In this document: positions 47,095 through 58,442 of the stretch, one piece after another
Layout: each line of letters opens with the position of its first letter
How positions within the stretch are numbered: the first letter of the stretch is position 1
Source: Aselliscus stoliczkanus
Taxonomy: Eukaryota; Chordata; Mammalia; Chiroptera; Hipposideridae
Length of the DNA stretch: 64,000 bases
Direction of reading: 5' to 3'
Assembly (NCBI GenBank): GCA_033961575.1
Contig: CM066737.1
Coordinates: 59,850,771 to 59,914,770 of the forward strand
The notes under the pieces: model-generated
Told to the model about the DNA's origin: nothing
The model's input: the letters and a program-made list of their open reading frames with translations, nothing else
Database searches by the model: none
Translations under genes and position numbers: made by a program

Positions 47095-47579
47095 GGTCTG
47101 GCCAAGTGGCTCAGTTGGTTAAGAGATGGCTTAGAGTGCGTGCTCTGAGCAACAGGGCTGCCAGTTGGATTCCTACATGGGCCAGTGAATGCTGCGCCCT
47201 AGCTGAGCTGCCAACAGGTGGCAGGATGGCTCAGCTGGTGTAACAACAAGATTGCCTGTTCAATGGTGGGTAACTAAGACTGAACTCAACACCTTGAGCT
47301 GAGCTGCCGCCCAGATGGCTCAGAGGATAGAGCGTGCACTGTTAACAATAAGGCTGCTGGTTCAACTCCCTCATGGGATGGTGGCTATGCCCACCCGCAA
47401 CTAAGACTGAACACAGTACCTTGAACTTAGAGGCCACGAGCTGCCGACGGGAAGCCAGATGGCGACTGGCACCCTCCACAACGAAGAATGAAGAACAGCA
47501 ACTTGTCTGGTCCCCTCCCCCAATTTCCCAACACTGTTCCCCTCCCCTAATTCCCCAATTAAAAAAAATCTTTAAAAAA
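47095..47579 (+). mobile_element. Long-class SINE with three tRNA-like units
   Basis: Three successive units each start with a tRNA-like A box: GTGGCTCAGTTGGTTAAGAG near 47106, ATGGCTCAGCTGGTGTAACA near 47226, and ATGGCTCAGAGGATAGAGCG near 47315. The third has a good B box (GGTTCAACTCC). The 3' tail (CCCTCCACAACGAAGAATG to CCCTAATTCCCCAATT) is shared with the medium class. Target duplication AAGAATAAACATAATTC (47078-47094) and AAGAATAAACTTAATTC (47580-47596). Confidence 0.88.
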
Positions 47580-47687
47580 AAGAATAAACTTAATTCAGTT
47601 TTATGCAAATAATATACTTGACATTGAGAGTGTAGCAACGTGGTGAAAAGGGGGGATTTGGAGTCAGGTAGGCCTAGAGTTTTCTTT

Positions 47688-50333
47688 CTTTTTTTTTTAT
47701 TAGTTTCAAGTGTACAACACAAGGCAATAGTTATACTCTTTACTCCCCAAAGTGAAAACCTCCCTCCCCCAGTTCGCCACCCCACTACCCCCCCCATATC
47801 ATACATATCTATCACAACTTCCCTGACTCCCCTCCACAGTACACTCCACATCCCGGGACCACCCACATATTCAGTTGCAGTTGGTATACAATACTATACA
47901 ACATCAGCTTCAGGTGTACAGTGCAGTGATCAAGCCTCTACTCCATCCATAAAGTGGTCTCCCTAACAAGATATGTGACCGCCTGACATGCCACAAAATT
48001 TTTACAACATTATTATATTCCCTGAACTGTGTTTCATATCCCTGTGGCAATATTGTAGTTGTCTATTTATACTGTCTAATCCCTTCCCCTTCCCCCCATC
48101 CCCACCCCACTCCCAACTAGCAACTCTCAGTTTTTCCTCTACATCTATGAGTCTGTTTACTTTGATCGTCCACTCAGCTCTTCAGACTCCACACACAAGT
48201 GAGATCACATGATACCTGTCCTTCTCCAACTGACTTATTTCTCGCAACATAATAGTCTCTTCACAACATTATCAATTACATTCCCAGAACTGTCCCCATA
48301 TCCCTGCGACAACATTGTAGTCCCACATACACTGTCCAAAACCTTCCCCCTCTCCCTCTTCCCCACTCCCTCCCAGCCAGCAACCATCAGTTTTTCCTTT
48401 ATATCTGCTTGATATGACTTCAATCTTCTTAAATTGTCTCTCTGGGTAGCTTGTTTACCCCTTTCTTTTGTTTACAAAAAGCCCTTTTAACATTTCTTGC
48501 AATGCTGGCTTGGTGGTAATGAATTCCTTAAGCTTATTCTTTTCTGAGAAGCTCTTTATTTCTCCTTCAATTTTAAGTGATAGCTGTGCTGGGTAGAGCA
48601 ATCTTGGTTGTAGGCCTTTATTTTGTGTCACTTTGAATATCTCCTGCCACTCCCTTCTGGCCTGCAGAGTTTCTGTAGACAAGTCAGCTGTTAGTCTAAC
48701 AGGAGTTCCTTTGTATATAACCTGCTGTGTCTCTTGCAGCCTCTAGGATTCTGTGTCTGTCTTTAACCTTTGCCATTTTAACTATGAGGTGTCTTGGTGT
48801 GGACCAGTTTGGGTTCAGCTTGTTTGGAACCCTCTGCACTTCCTGGGCATGTATGTTGATTTCCTTCACCAGGGTAGGGAAGTTTTCAGTCATTATTTTT
48901 TCAAATACATTTTTGACCCCTTGCTTTTTCTCTTCTCCTTCTGGTATCCCTATGATTCGAAGGTGGTTGCGCATCACCTGTCCCATAGGGCTCTTAAACT
49001 ATTTTCATGGTTTTTTATTCTTTGGTCTTTTTGTTGTGCCAACTGGGTGAGTTCTGCTATTTTATGTTCCAAATCACTGATCCACTCCTCTGCTTCATCT
49101 ACTCTACTGGTGATTCCTTCGAGTATGTTCTTCATTTCAGTTATTGTATTCTTTAGTTCTAACAGGTTGTTTTCTATGGCTTCCCTATCCTTTATGTCCT
49201 CGCTAAGTTCCTTAAACATTCTTATCATCAGTGTTCTAAACTCTGTCTCTGAAAGGTTGGATCCCTCTGTTTCATTTGGTTCCATTTCTAGAGGTTTCTT
49301 CTGATCTTTTACTTGTGACATGTTTCTTTGTTTCCTCATTCTGGCTGTCACTCTGGGATTGCTTTGATGTATTAGATAGATCACCAGGAGAGCCCTGGCT
49401 AGATCATGCAGGCACACAGCTCATGGCCCAACACTCCCAGGAAAACTCCCAGTCTCAGCCTGTCCCAATCAGCCGCTTGCAGATCAGGTCGAGCAGCCCG
49501 ACAACCAATCACCAGCCTGGCAACTATGCAAGCGGAGTGCGGATAGAGGGGACCCGAGGCGGCTTGCGCACTCCTGCGTCTCAGTGAGCAGCCCGTTGGA
49601 GCCAGATCACTCCCACTAGGCGTTTCCCTGGCAACACAGCACAAGCCGGGCGGAAGGTGGGGATCCAAGGCCGCAGGCGCGCACACACGCATACAAGTAC
49701 TTCTGCGCCAATTCCTCCAGACCAATTAGGTCTCGGACCTGATCCTCCGTGGGAGGGCCCAAGCCTGACAAAATGGCATCCTCCCCACACCACTCGCGTG
49801 CAGGCTCCACACCATGGGAACAACAGTTCAAAAACCTCCAGCCTTTGCACCAAAGGTTCAGTCCGTCCCCGCAGCCTCCTGGGCCCGGCTCTCACAGCCA
49901 CTCCCTCCACCAGGAACCAGGTAAGTGCTCACCGTCGAGCAAGCCCAGGCGCCGGCACCACTGATTCTCCAGCTGCTCTTAGCCTCACTGAGCTGGGCAA
50001 AGAGAGTCCTCACTAATTTACTGCCGGCTATCTTAGAACTTCTCTTCCCGGCAAAGGAACTCTGGGCTGGTGAGCTTGGTGTGCGGACGGAGGGTCTCTC
50101 CCCGCATGCTTCCCATGGCTGGGGCTTCCCTCACGGGGCTCACCCTCTCTCGTCTCTGCCCGTCCTACCAGACCCGACACGGCTTCCTCTTTAAGTTCTT
50201 CATTTAGTTGCTCTGTTCCTCCAGTGTTCCGGGGACCTCCAGGGTTGAATGCTGTATAATTTGTTTGTAATTTTGGTGTGATCCTGGGAGGCAGTTAGCA
50301 CAGCGTGTCTATTGTGCCATTTTACTGGAAGTC
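47688..50333 (-). mobile_element. Full-length ORF2-less LINE-1, antisense (lineage II)
   Basis: A 2.65-kb element with perfect target duplication CCTAGAGTTTTCTTT at 47673-47687 and 50334-50348, so both ends are original. On the minus strand: 5' UTR (about 49418-50333), ORF1 remnant (48455-49417), then at about 48404-48450 a short 30-bp piece of ORF2 endonuclease followed by the 3' UTR. The 3' UTR holds two diverged copies of an about 140-bp unit (TATCCCTGTGGCAATATTGT and TATCCCTGCGACAACATTGT). All of ORF2 except that piece is absent. The same 3' junction occurs at about 58470. Confidence 0.9.
48455..49417 (-). pseudogene. LINE-1 ORF1, lightly damaged
   Basis: Three overlapping frames cover a nearly whole ORF1: N-terminus and coiled coil (48974-49417, with MRKQRNMSQVKDQKKPLEM), RRM and start of the C-terminal domain (48696-48986, IIGIPEGEEKKQGV and STPRHLIVKMAKVKD), and the end (48455-48682, LQARREWQEIFKVTQ to LNKRKG-like VNKRKG). 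Two frameshifts, near 48980 and 48690, break it. It is a close relative of the intact ORF1 at 59359-60324. Confidence 0.88.
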
Positions 50334-51455
50334 CCTAGAGTTTTCTTTTTTAAAAAAAATTTCAACTAGAGTTGAAATACAATATTATATAAGTTTTGGA
50401 TATACAAAATAGTGATTAGACATTTATATAATTATGAAGTGATCATCTCAATAAATCTAGTATGCATCTAGCACCATCCATAGTTATTACACTATTATTA
50501 ACTATATTCCCCATGGCACACTCTACATCACAATGACTATTTTCTAATTACCTATTTGTATTTCTCAATCCCCTCCCACCTTTACACATCCCCAATCCCC
50601 CACAATCCAGCAACCATCAAAGTGCTCTCTATCTATGAACTTTTTTCTGTTTTATTTGTTCATTTATCCTGTTCTCTAGGTTCTATAAAACTGAAATCAC
50701 AGTTTGTTGTTCTGTGTCTTACTCTACTCAGCACAATGTCCTCTAGGTCCATTCATGTTTTTGAAGATGGCAAGATTTCATTCTTTTTTTATGGCTGAGT
50801 AATATTCCATCTATGCATGTACCACCTCTTCTTTATCCATTCATCCATTGATAGACACCTAGGTTACCTCCTTATCTTGGCTATTGTAAATAATGCTTCA
50901 CTGAACACGTTAATGCATATATGTCCCTTTGGATAAATATCTAGAAGTGAGATTACTGTGTCCTTCTTTGTCTCTTGTTATAGCCTTTGTTTTAAAGTCC
51001 ATTTTGCCCAGTATAAGTATTGCTATCCCAGCTTTTGTATGTTTATTTCCATTTTTATGAAAATCTTTTTTCAGACCTTTACTTTTAGTCTGTGTGTGTC
51101 TTTTGATCTGAAGTGGGTCTCATAGACAGAATATATATGGGTCTTGTTTTCTTATCCGTTCAGCTTCCTTATGTCTTCATTGGAATATTTAAACCATTTA
51201 CATTTTAATTAATTATTGATAGGTACCTAATAATTGCCACTTTATTATTCATACTTATCTTCCTCTCCCCTTCTTTTTGTTAATGAAGACCTTTAACATT
51301 TTTTGTAATACTAGATTGGTTGTAATAAACTCCTTTAGTTTTTTCTTGATTGGGACTCTCTTTATCTCTCCTTCAACTCTAAATGACCGCTTTAGTCAGT
51401 AGAGTAATTTTGTTTGCAAATCCTTGGTTTTCATCACTATAAATATTTCATAGCA

Positions 51456-51915
51456 GGGCCGGCCAAGTGGCGCATTGGTTAAGAGCTGATTTGGGATGCC
51501 AGCGGCCCCAGTTCGGATCCCACATATGAGGGCCAGTGACACTGCCCTCAACAGCTAAGATGGTGAACAACAGCTCCACCTGGAGCTGGGCTGCTGTGAG
51601 TCCCTGGGATGGCATAGCCGCAGTCCCTGCTGCAGTGGGCCAACATAGGCTACAGTGAGTGGCCGGCAGCCAGGGTGAGTGGCTGGCAGCTGGTGTGAGC
51701 TGCCAAGAGCCTCTGTGAGTGGCCGTCCAGAGGCTGGCAACCGATCTGCCTCACCCGAGAAGAGCACAATGATGACACCAACATGGGCTAGTGAAACAAT
51801 GTCCTCCACAACTAGACTAAAGAACAAAAGGACAGCAAATTATCTGTTCCCCTTCCCCTGTTCCCCAACACTATTTCCCTCCCCCAATTCCCCAATAAAA
51901 AAAATCTTTTTAAAA
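51456..51915 (+). mobile_element. Medium-class (about 460 bp) tRNA-derived SINE
   Basis: GGGCCGGCCAAGTGGCGCAT head, same body and tail as the copy at 45294. Target duplication AAATATTTCATAGCA at 51441-51455 and 51916-51930, perfect. Confidence 0.93.
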
Positions 51916-52245
51916 AAATATTTCATAGCAATCTCCTTTTGGCCTGCAAAGTTTCTGTTCACAAATCAGCTAGTAGCATTATGGGAGCTTTCTTGTACAT
52001 AACTAGCGGTCTTTCTCTTGCTGATTTTAATATTCTCTCTTTGTCTTTAAACTTTGGCATTTTAATTATGATATGTCTTGGTGTATGCCTCTTTGGGTTC
52101 ATGTTTGTGGGAATCTGCACTTCTTGGATTTGTATGTGTATTTTCTTTGCCAGGTTCTTTTCAGTAACTATTTCTTCAAATAGGTTCTCAATCCCTTGTT
52201 CTCTCTCTTCACCTTCTTGTACCCCATGATGCAAATACCCCAATA

Positions 52246-52508
52246 TTTATATTGGGGTGACAATTGCTAGCTAAGTTACATAGATTTCACATGTACAATT
52301 CTGTAATACATCATCTGTGTATCACATTGTGTGTTCACCCCAGACTCAGCTCTATTTCCATCACCATATATTTGATCCCTTTACCTCATCTATCACCCGC
52401 CTCCCCCCTTACTTTTTTTAATTAAAGTTTATTGGAGTGTAAATGGTTAATAAAGTTACACAGGTTTCAGGTGTACAATTTTGTAATACATCATTTATAT
52501 ATCACATT
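52246..52508 (-). mobile_element. Two 5'-truncated LINE-1 3' ends side by side, antisense
   Basis: 52246-52409 and 52412-52508 are both the L1 3' UTR type with GTTTATTGGAGTG and TTTCAGGTGTACAATTTTGT. They interrupt the ORF1 remnant of the surrounding L1. Two separate insertions or an internal duplication are both possible. Confidence 0.7.
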
Positions 52509-52702
52509 AAGTTTCATTTTTTTCCCAGAGGTTCCTTAAACTAACCTCATTATTTTTTTTTCTTTGATTGGGTGTTTTGTGCTACCTTGTTTTCTAAATC
52601 ACTAATTCGATCCTCTGCTTCACCTAATCTGCTGTTGACACCTTCTAGTGTATTCTTCATTTTAGTTAATATATTCTTCATTTCAAAATGGTTCTTTTTC
52701 TT

Positions 52703-53453
52703 TTTATTTTTTATTTTTAATTTGGGGGGAATTTGGGGAGGGGAACAGTGTTGGGGAATTGGGGGAGGGGACCAGCCAAGTTGTTCTTCAATCTTCGTTG
52801 AGGAGGGTGTCAGTCGCCATCTGGCTTCCTGTTGGCAGCTTGTGGCCTCTAATCTCAAGGTGCGTGTTCAATCTTAGTCGTGGGTGAGCGTAGCCACCAT
52901 CTCATGAGGGAGTTGAACCAGCAGCCTTGTTGTTAATAGTGCACGCTTGGGCTGGCCGAGTGGCGTGGTTGTTAAGTGCTGGCTCGGGAAGCCAGCGGCC
53001 CCGGTTCGGGTCCCACATATGAGGGCCAGTTACACTGACCTCAAAAAAAAAAAAAAGAGTGCACGTTCTATCCTCTGAGCTATCAGGGCAGCAGCCCAGC
53101 TCAAGGTGCTGAGTTCAGTCCTAGTTGTGGGCAGGCATAGCCACCATCCCATGTGGGAGTCGAACCCGGCAGCCTTGTTGTTAATAACACATGCCCTATC
53201 CACTGACCCATCAGGGCGGCAGCTCAGCTCAAGGTGCTGAGTTCAATCTTTAGTTGTGGGTGGGTGTAGCCCACCACTGAACAGGCAATCTTGTTGGTAT
53301 AGCATCTCAGCCATCCTGCCACCTGTTGGCAGCTCAGTGACAGCTCAGCTAGGGTGCAGCGTTCACTGGCTCACGTGGGAATCAAACTGGTGGCCGTGTT
53401 GCTCAGAGCACGTGCTCTAAGCCAACTCAACCAACTGAGCCACTTGGCAGCCC
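52703..53453 (-). mobile_element. Long-class SINE with four tRNA-like units, antisense
   Basis: On the minus strand the head (GGGCTGCCAAGTGGCTCAGT) is followed by a second unit (AGGATGGCTGAGATGCTATA), a third (CTGATGGGTCAGTGGATAGG, with B box GGTTCGACTCCCACATGGGA) and a fourth (CTGATAGCTCAGAGGATAGA, with GGTTCAACTCC). The shared tail ends in CCCAATTCCCC. Compared with the copy at 47095 the third unit is duplicated. A short SINE lies within the fourth unit at 52949-53055. Confidence 0.85.
52949..53055 (+). mobile_element. Short tRNA-derived SINE nested in a long-class SINE
   Basis: GGGCTGGCCGAGTGGCGTGG head, GGTTCGGGTCCC B box, A tail. The host word AGTGCACG occurs on both sides as target duplication. 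Confidence 0.9.
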
Positions 53454-53479
53454 TTTTTATGGTTTTTATGTGTTTCTTT

Positions 53480-53622
53480 TTTTTTTTTTTAGCTGAGCCA
53501 TCCTGCCACCTGTGGGCAGCTCAAAGGCAACTCAGCTCAGGCTGGCCTCGAACTGCCGTTGCTCAGAGCTCAGCTCACAGTCTTGAGCGAGCTCTTAAAC
53601 AACTGAGCCACTCGGCCAGCCC
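53480..53622 (-). mobile_element. tRNA-derived SINE, truncated long-class form, antisense
   Basis: Minus strand: GGGCTGGCCGAGTGGCTCAG head, GAGCAACGGCAGTTCGAGGC, then GGTGGCAGGATGGCTCAGCT and an A tail. It stops inside the second unit of the long class. Target duplication TTATGTGTTT at 53466-53475 and 53623-53632. Confidence 0.85.
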
Positions 53623-55430
53623 TTATGTGTTTTTTTTTTAGTGTTTACTATCTTTTGAAATTCTTACTAGGTTTCTTAAGCATCATTACAGCCATGGTTT
53701 TGAACTCTGGTAGATTGCTTATCTCAATTTCATTCATTTTTTTTCTAAAGTTTTATTTGTTCTTTCATTTGGGACATTTTTTGTTTGTTTGTTTCCTCAT
53801 TCTGGCAACTTCTCTGTGTTTGTTTCTATGTATTAGGTAGATCTGCTGTGTTTTCCAGTCTTGGTAGAGTGCCCTTATATAGTCTGTGTCCTGTGTTGTC
53901 CAGTGGTGCAGTCTTCCTGATTGCCTGAGCTTGATGTTACATGAGTGGCCCTTGTGTGAGTTGTGTGTACCCTCAATTTATAGTTGAGTCTTGATTGCAG
54001 TTGGCACATCAGTGGGTGGGATTGACTCCAAGGCTTACTGGCTGCGAGGATTCGCAACAACACCAGCATATAAGCTTCTGTGTGGGGACTGACCCTTCCA
54101 AATGGGATCTGCCCCAGTGGTCTCTGGCACTCCCCAGACCATGCACTGGGTGTGCCACTTGTGGAGCTAATCACTTTGTGTTGTGTTCAGGTTAGAAGCT
54201 GGCCATCAGATGTGTTCGTTCTGGGGCCTCTGGGAATTGGATGGTGTGTTGGCCAAGGTCTGCTTCTGCCTGTGATTAGTCCAGAGTGACCAGGTTAGAG
54301 CTACAAAGTGATCTGTATTTGGTCACTTCCTCTGCTGGACCTGGAGGTGGAGGGAGAGACCACACTATGAACAGAGGCTGACCATTCCCAGTACTGAGCC
54401 TGGGGCAGTTCAATAAAAGGCCTAGGGTACCCCAAGTTCTTCCACCACCTTCTGGCTGTCTATAAGGCTCAACCACTGAAAGAGATTCGGGTGTTACTGG
54501 ACTTGTTTGGGGCAGGGTCTCAAGGAGTCACCAGGGTGGGGTCAATGGTATTCAATGGGTTAATGCAGATTCAGATTTGACCTCAGTTCTGAGCCTGGGG
54601 CCACTCTGCAAACCTCTCATAACACTCTGAGGCCAGCCACCAGCTGCCTGGGGTCTGGGAATCCCCAAGAGTTGTGCATGAAAGACTACTGTGCAGGTCT
54701 ACAGAGGCTTCCTGCCAGTCAGGAAAAAAGCTGCTGGCATTGCACAAGTTGGGAGGGGCAGAGTTCCAATGAGTCACCAGGCCAATGCAGATTCAGATTT
54801 GCCCATGTGCGGGGAGGGCTCAACACTGGAAACGTGGTATCTGCCCACCAACTACACAGGAGGAGGACTCAACACAGGGACAATGGCAGTTTTCTCTTGA
54901 GCCGTCATCCTGCAGCCACACATTCAGTCTCCCTGGTTGTCTCTGGCACCTCCCAAGCTGCAGTACCTCAGGGCGAGTTTCTGGGAGTGAGAGAGAGACT
55001 TTGTGTGGGCCCTTTAAGAGGATGCCTGGGTTTCTAGCTGTCTTCCATCTCACCTGGATGGATGGAGTGCCCGCGGATTTTTCCAGCCAGATGTCATACA
55101 GCCTTCTTTTCCTGACACTGGTGCTCTGGTCTGGGGAGTCCCATGTTGGGTTGGGACCCCTCATTCTTTCGGGGGGACCTCTGCAGCCAAGACATCCCTC
55201 TCAATTCTTGACTGCCACATGTGTCCATGGGTCCAGCCCATTTCATGTCTCCACCCCTTCTACCATCCTCGAGGCAGCTTCTATTTTATATACTTAGTTA
55301 TAGGACTTTTGTTCAGCCAGTCTTTGCATGGTTCTCCAGGTTGATTATTCTATAATTTGTTGTAATTTTAATGTAGTCACAGCAGGTGGCAAGCACAGCA
55401 TTTACATAATCCGCCATCTTGACCACAACT

Positions 55431-56965
55431 CTATAACCAGTGTTTTGAATTTTGCATATGGTAGATTGCTTGTTTCCATTTCATTTAGTTATTCTTCTTT
55501 TTTTTTCCTGGAGCTTTGTTCTGTTCTTTCATTTGGGACACATTTCATTGTCTCTCCACTTTGTCCCTCTGTTTGTTTGTATGTAGTTGGTGAAGCTGCT
55601 ATATCTCTCAGTCTTAGTAGAGTGGCCTTATGTAGTAGGTGTCCTGTGGGGCTCAGTGGTGCAGTCTTTTTAGTCACATGAGCTGGGTGCTTCAGCTGTG
55701 TCCCTTGTGTGGGTTGTTTGTTCCCTCCTGTTGTAGTTCAGACTTGATTGCTGTTTTCACATCAATGGGAGGAATAGACCGTCCAGCTGATTTGTTGTTA
55801 GGACTGACTGTGACTACAGTGGAGGAGCTGTTAGGCAGGGGACTGACACTTGAAGCAGGATTCAATTGAGTGTGTTCTGGTGCCTTCCCGGTCTGCCATT
55901 TGGATGTGTCTTCTGTTGAGGCAGGTGGGTGGTGCTCTGGTGTGGTCTGAAGCTGGCTACCAGGTGTGTTGGTTTTGCGGTCTCTTAGGAGGGTCTCTGT
56001 TGTAGGCCAAGTTCAGCTGCTGCCTGTGCCCTGCCTGGGGCCACTTGATATAAGATACAAGTGGTCTGCAACTAATTTTCACTTGTGCTGGGCTTGGAGG
56101 TTCCTAGGAAAGGTTAAGTTGTGAATTGAAAATAGCTGCCACTAGTTCCAGGCTTGGTCCTGCTTAGCAAGATGTATGGGATATGCAGAGGCCAGATGCT
56201 GCCTTTTGAGGATTTGTGAAAATTTGAGAGATTTAAGGAAAGTGTGCAGCATGAGCCAAGACAGTCTGTTTGTATGGAAAAGCCATTGGAAGTGGCTTGA
56301 TGGTCCTGCAATGTGGGTGGGCTGTGTCTCAGGGAATTACCACAATAGGGTAAATGGTGTTAATCAGGTTGATGGAGACTCAGATATTGTGACCCCCTGC
56401 GTGTGCATCCTGAGTGGGAGACTAGGTCAACAAAGGAACAATTTTTTCTGCCAGCAATTCTAGCTGGGAGAAAGCTGTGCCTCTGTATATCCCTGGCACC
56501 TATCATGCTACTGCCCAGAGTTGGAGCTCAGAGCAAGTGAGTCCACTGCTGAGTAAATCCATGCACGTTCCTCTTAGAGGAACTCCTGGCAGCATTTTGT
56601 CTCACTTAGCCACAATCTCCACTGTTTTTCACAGCTTGAAATTATGGGGACTGAGAGCACTGGGCCCAGACTTGGGATCCTGGTGTAGCATTGGGACCCT
56701 TCAAGAAAGGCCTCAGGATACACCTCCTCAGCTGGGATATCCCTCGCAATTTTTAACCACTACAAGTGCATGTGGAACCAGTGCATTCCTTGTCTCTGCC
56801 CCTCCTACCATTCTCAAAGTGGCTTCTTTTGTATATCCTTATTTATAAGGTTTCTGTTTAGCTAGATTTCAGGAAATTATCAATAATGATTGTCAGTAGT
56901 TTAGTTGTATTTTTGATGTAGTCATGGGTGGAGGCAAGTCCAGTGTTTACCTACTCTGCCACCTT
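55431..56965 (-). mobile_element. Extra LINE-1 5' region (ORF1 start plus 5' UTR), antisense
   Basis: Starts with sequence like the ORF1 N-terminus (CCAGTGTTTTGAATTTTGCA, TGTTCTTTCATTTGGGACAC, parallel to 53690-53780) and runs through a second 5' UTR to an L1 5' end at about 56965 (CTACTCTGCCACCTTGACCA). It is a diverged parallel of 53690-55430. Either a separate 5' fragment or a duplicated 5' region of the L1 to its left. Confidence 0.75.
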
Positions 56966-57009
56966 GACCAGAACTTGAGTTTCCTTTCTTTTCCATTGCT
57001 TAGTAATGT

Positions 57010-57225
57010 GTATGGTAGTAGTCAGACAATTTAAATGCCTTCCTGCTTGATTCTCACAACAGTCCTGTAAGTTCAGTCTTATTATCTCTATTTTTCTGAT
57101 GTGAAATATATTCAGAGAGGTTAAGTGATATATCCATGATCTCAAAGTTAGTAATAAGCAAATGTGGTGTTTGAACTCATGCCTTATTCAATGTGAAGCC
57201 CATTCCTTTTTTTTCTTTTAATATT
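57010..57225 (-). mobile_element. MIR SINE remnant, antisense
   Basis: TTGATTCTCACAACAGTCCT, TATTATCTCTATTTTTCTGA, AGAGAGGTTAAGTGATATAT and TGTGGTGTTTGAACTCATGC are the complement of MIR. Confidence 0.8.
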
Positions 57226-57706
57226 GTGCTTCCTTTCTAGCTATCTGTTTGTAGATCAGATAAGCATTTTTATGTGGTCTAATTCATTTCTCTAAAAACT
57301 GAAAAGATCTAGTAGTATAGTGATAGGTTAGATAAAAGCAGTACCCATCAGTTTCATTCTGGTCCTTCCATACCACTGAAGTTCTCTACATTTTTGGAGT
57401 CACTTTCTTTTATTTTCTATTGACAGAAGCTGTATCAGTTTGCTCTGTTTCAGGGAAAACTTTTCCAATTCAACTTTGACGTTCTGAATTTCTGTACCGG
57501 CTCTCAATTTGTTCATTGTGTCACAAATATTTCTCAAAGCTGGATCAGGCTGACAGTGGAATGGGAATCACACAGATGTAGGTGGATATTCTTTGCAATA
57601 AAATGTAAGCACATTTGAAATCATCCTGTAAAGCCCCAGTGATTCAGACTTAGGCTAAGAGGTCAGGCATGATGGGGCAGGGGTCTCTGCAGGACTGCAC
57701 ACTTAA
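57226..57706. other. Unassigned non-coding sequence
   Basis: About 480 bp with no recognised gene or repeat. Confidence 0.5.
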
Positions 57707-58442
57707 ACCACCCTGTTCCTTTTTTTTTAAATTCTTTTATTGTGAAATACACATTTTTTTTAAAAAAATTAGTTTCAGGTGTACAACACAGTGCAATAGT
57801 TATACTTTTTACCCCTCAAAGTGACAACCCCCCCTCCCCCAGTTTGCCACCCCATTCCCCCATATCATACATATCTATTACAATTCTTTTGACTCCCTTC
57901 CACAGAATACTCCACATCCCATGACTATATATTCAGTTACAGCTGGCATACAATATTATACAACATCAGCTTCAGGTGTACAGTGCAGTGATCAAGCCTC
58001 TACTCCATCCATGAAGTGGTCTCCCTAACAAGACATGTGACCATCTGAAACACCAGAAAATTTTTACATTATTATATTCCCCAAACTGTGTTTCATATCC
58101 CTGTGGCAGTATTGTAGTTGCCTATTTATGCTGTCTTATCCCTTCCCCTTCACCGTTATCCCCATCCCTCCCAATTAGTAACCCTCAGGTTTTCCTCTAC
58201 ATCTATGAGTCTGTTTCTGTTTACTTTGGTCGTTCATTCAATTTTCAGATTCCACATACAAGTGAGATCATATGGTATTTGTCTTTCTGTGACTGACTTA
58301 CTTCACTTAACATAATAGTCTCTTCACAACATTATCAATTCCCAGAACTGCCCCCTATATCCCTGTGGCAACATTGTAGTCACCCACCTACGCTGTCCAA
58401 AACTTTCCCCCATCAAGACTCATCCCCACACCCTCCCAGCCA

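Larger units (their letters stand above)
50350..55430 (-). mobile_element. Internally deleted LINE-1, antisense (lineage I), rich in nested SINEs
   Basis: 3' UTR from 50350 (TTCAACTAGAGTTGAAATAC), ORF2 C-terminus to about 50955, the lineage I jump at 50955-50970 into the endonuclease region (to about 51260), ORF1 remnant (about 51280-52240 and 52510-53830, with insertions) and 5' UTR to about 55430 (complement of GTTGTGGTCAAGATGGCGGA). Insertions are a medium SINE (51456), L1 tail fragments (52246-52508), a long-class SINE (52703) with a short SINE inside it, and another SINE (53480). Target duplication for this L1 is unclear; see the extra 5' region at 55431. Confidence 0.8.

Noticed and set aside
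47226..47360. Possible functional tRNA genes in the units with TGGCTCAGAGGATAGAGC and GGTTCAACTCC
   Set aside because: They lie inside a SINE with a target duplication, lack paired acceptor stems and are repeated in other SINE copies, so they are tRNA-derived SINE units.
49399..50194. Several overlapping frames of about 70-120 codons in a GC-richer region
   Set aside because: The region is the 5' UTR of an L1; frames occur in all phases on both strands, as expected from high GC and few stops.
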